NCBI RefSeq assembly: GCF_040183065.1
Contig: NC_091122.1
Span: 152,673,955 to 152,737,954 of the forward strand
Reading direction: 5' to 3'
DNA length: 64,000 bases
Source: Periplaneta americana
Taxonomy: Eukaryota > Arthropoda > Insecta > Blattodea > Blattidae
This document shows, in pieces, positions 58,050-64,000 of the stretch. The position numbers and the translations under genes were made by a program. The notes under the pieces are model-generated. The model had not been told where the DNA came from and made no database searches. It saw only the letters and a program-made list of their open reading frames with translations. How positions within the stretch are numbered: the first letter of the stretch is position 1; the number at the start of each line of letters is the position of its first letter.

Positions 58050-58364
58050 GGGGCGCAACTATGCCATGTCCCTTCTGCTACCTGATTTCTTTGGGGCGCA
58101 ACTATGCCATGTCCATTCTGCTACCTGATTTCTTCGGGGCGCAACTATGCCATGTCCCTTCTGCTACCTGATTTCTTCGGGGCGCAATTATGCCATGTCC
58201 ATTCTGCTACCTGATTTCATCGGGGCGCAACTATGCCATGTCCATTCTTCTACCTGATTTCTTCGGGGCGCAACTATGCCATGTCCCTTCTGCTACCTGA
58301 CTTCTTCGGGGCGCAATTATGCCATGCCTAGGCCTCCCAATTGACCGCGGGGCGCAACTATGCC
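58050..58364 (+). repeat. 43-bp tandem array, 8 copies
   Basis: GGGGCGCAACTATGCC (or AATTATGCC) starts at 58050, 58093, 58136, 58179, 58222, 58265, 58308 and 58349. The first seven are exactly 43 bp apart. The rest of the unit is ATGTCCCTTCTGCTACCTGA plus TTTCTTC. Confidence 0.97.
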
Positions 58365-58572
58365 ATACCGGTTTTATTCACGTTTTAATTTACCCTAATC
58401 AAGCCAATATATGCAATAATGATGTAAGTTTAATTTACGTCCTGACTTAGATCCTTTTGAAAAAAACATATGCAGACACTAGAAGCGTCAAATTTGTTTC
58501 ATCAGTTTTTGTCATTTTTCTCATAACTTGTCATAACTTAGGCCAGTTTGGAATCCACCTCTTCAATTGGTG

Positions 58573-58743
58573 GGTCCGGCTTCATATCCTGTTTGAGGCT
58601 TTTCCCGGGGTTTTCCTTCAACTCATTAAAAGCAAATGCTGAGTAATTTTACGCTTTGGACCCTGGACTCATTTCGCTGGCATTAACACCTTTATTTCAT
58701 TCAGACGCTAGATAACAGCAGTTGATAAAGCGTAATAAAATTG
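58573..58743 (+). repeat. SINE-1 fragment lacking the tRNA head
   Basis: GTTTGAGGCTTTTCCCGGGG, AAATGCTGAGTAATTTTACG and the tail AGACGCTAGATAAC plus GTTGATAAAGCG. Decayed. Confidence 0.82.
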
Positions 58744-58826
58744 ACGACGTTGGCTCATGTGGCTACAACACCCTGCTGTTCCTGTCAGACGAGAAATAAT
58801 TGCATATTGTCATATTTTAGTCGCAC

Positions 58827-58980
58827 TTAGTTACTTACAAATTTAATGGCTTTTAAGGAACCCGGATGTTCATTGCCGTCCTCATATAAGACCGCCATCG
58901 GTTCCTATCCTGTGCAAGATTAATCCAGCCTCTATCATCACACTCTATAGCCTATGCATTTCTGGATTCGCCCATATTGT
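58827..58980 (-). mobile_element. LINE-B copy 6, 3' fragment
   Basis: CTTAGTTACTTAC tail, then AATGGCTTTTAAGGAACC, AAGATTAATCCAGCCTCTAT and ATGCATTTCTGGATTCGCCC, with an internal deletion. Confidence 0.8.
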
Positions 58981-59384
58981 AGTCATAGTGACGCAAATTC
59001 CGACATGCAAGTGAGTTTTGGGGGAAAGTGCCAGCACATAAAAAGCTGTACCTCATATCTGTACTCTTTCGCACAGTGTTAGACCAGAAATTCGAGTTTG
59101 ATCCTATGCGGTGACAGAAATGTAATATGTGGTGAACAAGACAGAGAATGAATGTTTTTAATGAGGCTGTCCTGTTTCTCTGAACTTCACGATTGCCATT
59201 CCACTAACATTGTAGTCTTTATTTAAACCAAATTTTCTTTTTCTTTCATATAATTGCTTCCGGTCAATGTAGAGTATTTACTAGCCACTGAACGAATATT
59301 GCACACTTTTATCACTGCCAATGAGGCGCTATAAACCAATTTTCAATACTTTTATCACAGCCACAACACATTTCAATTCTTATT

Positions 59385-59389
<5 letters not shown>
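58981..59389. other. No recognisable gene
   Basis: Nothing recognised. Confidence 0.5.

Positions 59390-59390
<1 letters not shown>

Positions 59391-59431
<41 letters not shown>
59391..59431 (+). repeat. (TA)n microsatellite
   Basis: About 20 TA units. Confidence 0.95.
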
Positions 59432-59437
<6 letters not shown>

Positions 59438-59647
59438 TACTATATTAATACATTTAATATATCACAAAACATACACTGAACGAACTAAATATAGGTAATT
59501 ATTATGAAAGTCGCTATATTTTCTTCCTGGAATTACGATCCACTTCCACTAGTTGGCTACCGACACGAGTAGTAGAGCCGGCAATACATACAAACGAAAT
59601 TATACTAAATGTGAGGAATGTTACCACAGGTGTGTAGTATTGTGTGA

Positions 59648-59704
59648 CAGGTTAGGTTAGGTTAGATTTGGTGTGTATTACGTAAAAGGTTAGGTTAGGT
59701 TTGA
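59648..59704 (+). repeat. Short interstitial TTAGG runs
   Basis: AGGTTAGGTTAGGTTAG at 59648-59664 and AGGTTAGGTTAGG again near 59689. TTAGG is the usual insect telomere unit; too short to be a telomere. Confidence 0.6.
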
Positions 59705-59739
59705 TTAGGTGTGTAGTATTGTTACTACATAATATGTAG

Positions 59740-59792
59740 TAATGGTGTGAAATACCGCTCTCTTAGTACAACCACTTAACTTAACATTAATT
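59740..59792 (+). repeat. Direct repeat, left copy
   Basis: About 53 bp (TAATGGTGTGAAATACCGCT, then AGTACAACCACTTAACTTAA) recurring with three differences at 61428-61480. Confidence 0.85.
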
Positions 59793-59835
59793 ATTACCAA
59801 AATATTCTGTTCCGAACAATTTCAAATTTTCTATA

Positions 59836-59960
59836 CAGGGTGTTTAAAAAATACGGGGCATAATTTCAGGTATGTATTTCCCACATGTAGACAATCAAAA
59901 TAGTTCATTACAACATGTGTCCGGAAATGCTTCATTTCCGAGTTATGGCCTTCACAACAT
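59836..59960 (+). mobile_element. Solo end of the DD41D transposon family
   Basis: 125 bp matching the left terminal repeat of the element at 31488 (CAGGGTGTTTAAAAAATACG, then CATAATTTCAGGTATG), with TA before it. The rest of the element is absent. Confidence 0.9.
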
Positions 59961-61427
59961 ATTATGTTACCGACACTGAAACCCACTGTTACTTTAACGA
60001 AATATGGTCATATTCTTCATTCACGCTCGACGATTTCCGTATATATGTAAGGTACGTATTTACGGCGGTTTTGGTAGGCTTATAGCTCTCCCAGTGATCA
60101 TATCAATTTTTACTAATCAATACTACAAATCCAAGGCATTTTCAAAGTATTTTGTCAAGTTCCTATAGTGGCTGAGACATAAGTAATATTAACCTTGCTT
60201 TCAATTGAGGGGCTGGGTGCATTAACAGGATTAGCCGGTTACCGGTAACTAACGTTGTTATTGCGCAGGTAGCTGTTCTTGAATATTATACATTATAACA
60301 CCATGAGTTTCATTATTATAGGCCCCTATAACTAAAGAGCAGAAGAACAAGAAGTTCATTTTGGCAAAATATTAAATCTGTTACCATCAAATATGAACTT
60401 TTCTGGAAAAAAAACATGAACGTACCCTAATACAAGATGCTCAAAGCGAAATGATCACCTGTTAGCATTGCTAACCTCAATACGAGTGAGTTTGTTAAAA
60501 AATGTCTCGAAATTCAGCTACAAATACCAAAATTTAGCTATGCTGAAAATCATAAGATGTTATAAAATCAAATAAATAAATAACAATTAAACATAACCCC
60601 ATCTCATTTTGAAAACTATCTCTTTCCAAGCATATCTATTTCATTATCGACTTGTAGCGACACTTTGTGAAAAATATCGTAAGCATTGTCAATAGATGTT
60701 CATTCGTAAAGAGGAGCTCATCTGGAGATGTTTTAAAAAGTCTCCTTATTCTTGAATAAGAAAGAGAATCGACGACCAATGCTACACTTTTAAAGCTGAA
60801 AGGCGGATGTGTTGTAGGTGTCATTTATTGGGATAAGTGCGTTTATTTTTGTTGGGTAGACGACCCCTAATTAAGATCCTGCCGAATTTACAAATACAGG
60901 AATTGTCAATTAATAAGTTCTATTCACATAAAACGAAAATAAAACTGAAAATAGCAATGCTTTCTTTGCCATAAATGTAGGTCACAGTGTTCGAAATTCA
61001 ACCCCTAGCAACCTACGTTTTGTTTGTGTTTTCGTAATTTTATTGAGGACAACTTGCTGGTATTAGAGTGTGAGAACATAAATTTGACACAAGAAAGTGC
61101 TTACACATAAAAATGAGTATTCACAGATGGTCACTCGATCTAATCTCAATTCGGCTACATTTTTACATCCGACTCCAGTCATTCTGCTAAAAGCTACGTG
61201 ACTAAACTTTAAGCTAGGTATTGCGAAATTCGGTCAAGTTGCCGAAACTCTCCAGTATATGGGAAATACATCAAAGAAAGGTCTGTGTTGGAAAATATAG
61301 ACAAACATGAAGATTTGTTAAAAATATGAACAATTTTACGAAATATTAATATATATGAAAAAAAATGCTCTCCTTTCGATTTTATTCTGGAGAAACACAA
61401 AATTTATGATTCCCAGTACTCAGCCAT
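59961..61427. other. No recognisable gene
   Basis: AT-rich. The minus frames at 60636-60824 and 61209-61400 have no domain I recognise. Confidence 0.45.
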
Positions 61428-61480
61428 TAATGGTGTGAAATACTGCTCTCTGAGTACAACCACTTAACTTAAGATTAATT
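61428..61480 (+). repeat. Direct repeat, right copy
   Basis: Partner of 59740-59792. Confidence 0.85.
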
Positions 61481-61734
61481 GAAAACCTCCCTCGAATAAC
61501 GGTGTAACCAACAAAATACTACTTTTATGTTATGAACGAAAAACGTCTGATAGGCTCTTCTTAAGTCATGTAACATTACAGCTACCAGTATAATCTTGTT
61601 TGAGGGTTCATTCAATTATTAGATAATAAATAGTAACATTTCAAGTTCATAGTTTTGAAATAACAGAAATTGTTTTGAGATTACAATGGAATAAGAGTGT
61701 ATCATCAATTAAAAAACAGATTAAACGCATGAAA

Positions 61735-62097
61735 ATGAACAAAATGAAAGATTCATTATTTCTAAGGACAGTACAATCTCATGCTCATACAACATAGGTA
61801 TCACACGCTCAAAATCACTGCATAGTAGGAAAAAAACTAAAATATTGAGGAAAGTTATGAACGAAAATGAAAGATTCTTTATTTCTAATGGCAGTTCAAT
61901 CTAATGTTCAGACAACATAGGCATCACATGCTCTACAAAGGAGGAAAGAAAATGTAAGAGAAAAGTTATGAACAAAAATTAAAGATTCTTTATTTTTAAG
62001 GGCAGAACAATGTAATGTTCATAGAACATAGGCCATCACATGCTCAAAATCATTGCAAAGTAGAAAAAAAAAAGTAAAATGTAAGAAAAAAGTTATC
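61735..62097 (+). repeat. Three tandem units of about 115-125 bp
   Basis: Units start at AAAATGAAAGATTC (about 61740), again at 61865 and, as AAAATTAAAGATTC, at 61976. Each has ACAACATAGG-type and CACATGCTC-type phrases and an A-rich end with AAAGTTATGAAC. Located just 3' of the DUF7869-like gene. Confidence 0.88.
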
Positions 62098-62140
62098 AAA
62101 GTACAGCACATGTTATGACACTACTCCTTATACTGTAGTT

Positions 62141-62321
62141 CAGTGGTCGTTAGCACTCGCTGAAATGTGCAATGGGTACGCGGTGCCGTCCCGTGTGCAC
62201 TGTCGTGCAACAGGGAGAGATAGAGAGCATACCCGCTAGCAGCTACGGGAGCACTATAGTGCACTGCGTTTTCAGCGGGTAAGAGAGGCTAGCCCAGCGT
62301 GCTCTGTGCTGACGACCACTG
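62141..62321. mobile_element. hAT MITE, 181 bp, at the end of the DUF7869-like gene
   Basis: Ends CAGTGGTCGTTAGCAC and GTGCTGACGACCACTG, flanked by an 8-bp duplication with one mismatch (CTGTAGTT at 62133-62140, CTCTAGTT at 62322-62329). GC-richer than its surroundings. Confidence 0.87.
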
Positions 62322-63849
62322 CTCTAGTTGGAAACAGGTAAATCCATGTAGAATTTGCGGTGCTCAATATCAGTAATGAACTCACACATGTGTGTAAGAT
62401 CTCGTTTCTTCTCTTTTTTGATGGGTAAGGGACCTTGATACGCTGTTTCTTGTGAAATGGATACACAACCCATGACTGTAAAGTCCCATGAGATTTTCGC
62501 ACATAAACGGAAAAGGGATCATTTTGTGAACATTTAAGCCACATTGCTTCTGTTATTTTAAATTCTTTGGAATAAGTGACATTCTTGTCCAACGTACCAA
62601 AATTTTTGAAGTCCTCTGATTGCATGTAAGTAACCTGGAATGGATTTGTTGGTCTTGCGGCCACTATCACTTCAACCCGGAATGGTACATTAACTTTTGC
62701 AATTCTTTTTTGTTATTCTATTAGTGCGAAATGTGTCGCAGGGCAGAAAACTGTGTCCACTGCACAGAAATTTTTGCTCTACGGTAGAAAAATATCCCCA
62801 CAAAACAAAATGCCTCAGAAGTGACATACATCTATCCGACCACACAATAAGACTTCTTGTTTCCCTAGCAGATAAAGGTTTGAAATTTTGCATGATATAG
62901 GAAAATGAACAAGAAGCAACTTCAGAGGCTCCTCGATCTGCAACTCCCTCATGCCATAAATGCATAGTTACTTGACCAGAGCCAGCATTACTAACACAGT
63001 AGTTGTAAGTTGAGAACTGTCTCTGATAAAATACATTAGAGTGTGTTAACATAGGTGAAAACAAAACCTGCTGCATGTCTGCGCATAAGACTACGACACT
63101 ATTATTTTGCCTAGCTATTTCTGTGTCCTCCCTCAACACAGCGTAGGCTTGTTCTGCTTTCCTATGGTGTAAGTTTGTCTCAAATTCAATCCTTCTCGTC
63201 TCTTCAGCACTTGTAGCATTAGAAAGTTGTACAAAATATCTGTCACATTTTTTACATGTGTCTGATCGTGGAAGCCCAAATTTTAAATTGAATCTAGATC
63301 TAAACACATCCCTATATTGGTAAAGTGATACATAGGTGTCTGGATACTTTTCCTCAAACATTGAATGCATTGTCGATACATTTAAACCTGGTGGAAGGTA
63401 ACTGCATATAGTTTTTTTCTGCTATAGTGACTTTCCTGAGTAGGAAATGACTGAATATGTTGAACAATCAAGACTATAGTTTAATTTGTGGTACGATGAG
63501 GGCGATTCATATCCTTACCTCTTTGATCCGTTAATGGTCCATTGTTTTTCATTTTGGCTTGCAATATTTGTATGCGTTTCGAGTTGATAGCATATACCTG
63601 AAGAAGAGTCTTTAAACACACTTGCACTCTCTTACTTCGAATGAACAGAAAATACTTGAAACTACATTGCCTATGTGAGAGATTTTCTTCTCTGTAACGT
63701 CTTCCAATGTCACACAATTCAGTGCACTGATGAACAAGAAATGATGACTGCTCATCGTGTGTCTTATTATAATAATCCGTAAACAAGCGTAGTTTTGTGT
63801 CATGGCTGAGAATTTTGCATCCTGCATATTTACATTTGCAAACCGTTTC
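62322..63849 (-). pseudogene. DUF7869-like insect multigene protein, frame broken
   Basis: Minus-strand blocks: CLKTLLQVYAINSKRIQILQ and TDQRGKDMNRPHRT (63849-63481), then VQHIQSFPTQESHYSRKKL, YLPPGLNVSTMHSMFEEKYP, FNLKFGLPRSDTCKKCDRYF (CxxC), NLHHRKAEQAYAVLREDTE, VLCADMQQVLFSPMLTHSNV (acidic motif), FYQRQFSTYNYCVSN, GSGQVTMHLWHEGVADRGAS, IVWSDRCMSLLRHF, CSGHSFLPCDTF and a C-terminus ending WIYLFPTR. These match a large insect family that carries the DUF7869 domain, an RNase-H-like fold probably of transposase origin. An acceptor TTTCAG at 63850 starts the exon. One TAA (63483-63481) and two frameshifts (near 63410 and 62715) break it. Upstream exons may lie outside the window. The domain name is from memory. 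Confidence 0.72.
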
Positions 63850-64000
63850 CTGAAATATCAAATATACCATACAAACTTAAACTTTTCAATATATGTATAA
63901 ATTAAGACAAATTTATTTCATTTTCACTTAAATTTATACAATGAAATGCATTGACATTTCAATCTCACCAACATTACGTCTAACTTATAGAACAATTTTT

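Larger units (their letters stand above)
56928..58572. mobile_element. Fold-back element with inverted 16-bp motifs and two tandem arrays
   Basis: Ends: GAAGAGGTGGTGGATTCC at the left (56930) and GGAATCCACCTCTTCAA at the right (58550), inverted copies of about 30 bp. Inside, the motif GGCATAGTTGCGCCCC occurs three times near the left (57003, 57066, 57110) and eight times inverted near the right (58050 to 58364). A separate 81-bp array fills 57200-57670. No coding sequence. A non-autonomous DNA transposon with subterminal binding-site arrays is my inference. The target duplication is not clear. Confidence 0.72.

Noticed and set aside
57200-58364. CRISPR array
   Set aside because: The repeats have no varying spacers; the unit repeats in full at 81 or 43 bp, in an animal-type genome.
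59648-59704. Telomere end
   Set aside because: Only three or so TTAGG units at each place, in the middle of unique DNA.

Overview
This window looks like nuclear DNA of an insect with a large, repeat-filled genome. It is AT-rich. It holds introns with GT/AG borders, many decayed non-LTR retrotransposons, mariner, hAT, P and Helitron DNA transposons, tRNA-derived SINEs, short TTAGG runs (the usual insect telomere motif) and very long microsatellites. A cockroach or another hemimetabolous insect is my best guess, from the mix of repeats alone.

The most interesting host content is easy to miss because its coding exons are tiny. On the minus strand are two paralogous four-exon genes. Gene 1 has coding exons at 12354-12298, 11187-11154 and 8760-8708. 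Gene 2 has coding exons at 45411-45355, 41210-41177 and 37081-37026. Each encodes a signal peptide of identical exon length (57 nt), a 34-nt linker exon ending in DAAPQG, and a short mature peptide beginning QWGCRP with a C-x5-C pair. They predict secreted peptides of 47 and 48 residues. Splice sites, phases, exon lengths, stops and poly(A) signals agree between the copies, so this is a real duplicated family. I do not recognise it.

Layout. 0.7-1.9 kb: LINE-A. 2.3-4.6 kb: decayed hAT transposase. 5.4-7.0 kb: ATTT-type satellite. 7.3-11.1 kb: LINE and mariner pieces around the last exon of gene 1. 11.2-12.4 kb: first exons of gene 1 and a long SINE. 12.8-13.4 kb: CTAT/CTGT satellite. 18.2-18.9 kb: TGAA satellite. 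19.8-20.5 kb: LINE RNase H. 20.7-23.1 kb: inverted-repeat composite holding a Helitron and a SINE. 23.7-27.8 kb: a 4-kb palindrome with a Penelope-type GIY-YIG ORF at its centre. 29.4-31.1 kb: P-type element with a THAP domain and a fourfold exon repeat. 31.5-32.9 kb: nearly intact DD41D mariner relative. 33.4-35.9 kb: LINE-A and LINE-B. 36.5-45.6 kb: peptide gene 2, its introns filled with MITEs, LINEs and a Helitron. 50.1-54.0 kb: a second DD41D element carrying five later insertions. 55.4-56.8 kb: Jockey-like and CR1/L2-like LINE ends. 56.9-58.6 kb: fold-back element with 43-bp and 81-bp arrays. 62.1-63.9 kb: gene of a DUF7869-like insect family with a hAT MITE at its last codon.

I saw no rRNA or functional tRNA gene, no CRISPR array and no endogenous virus or LTR retroelement.
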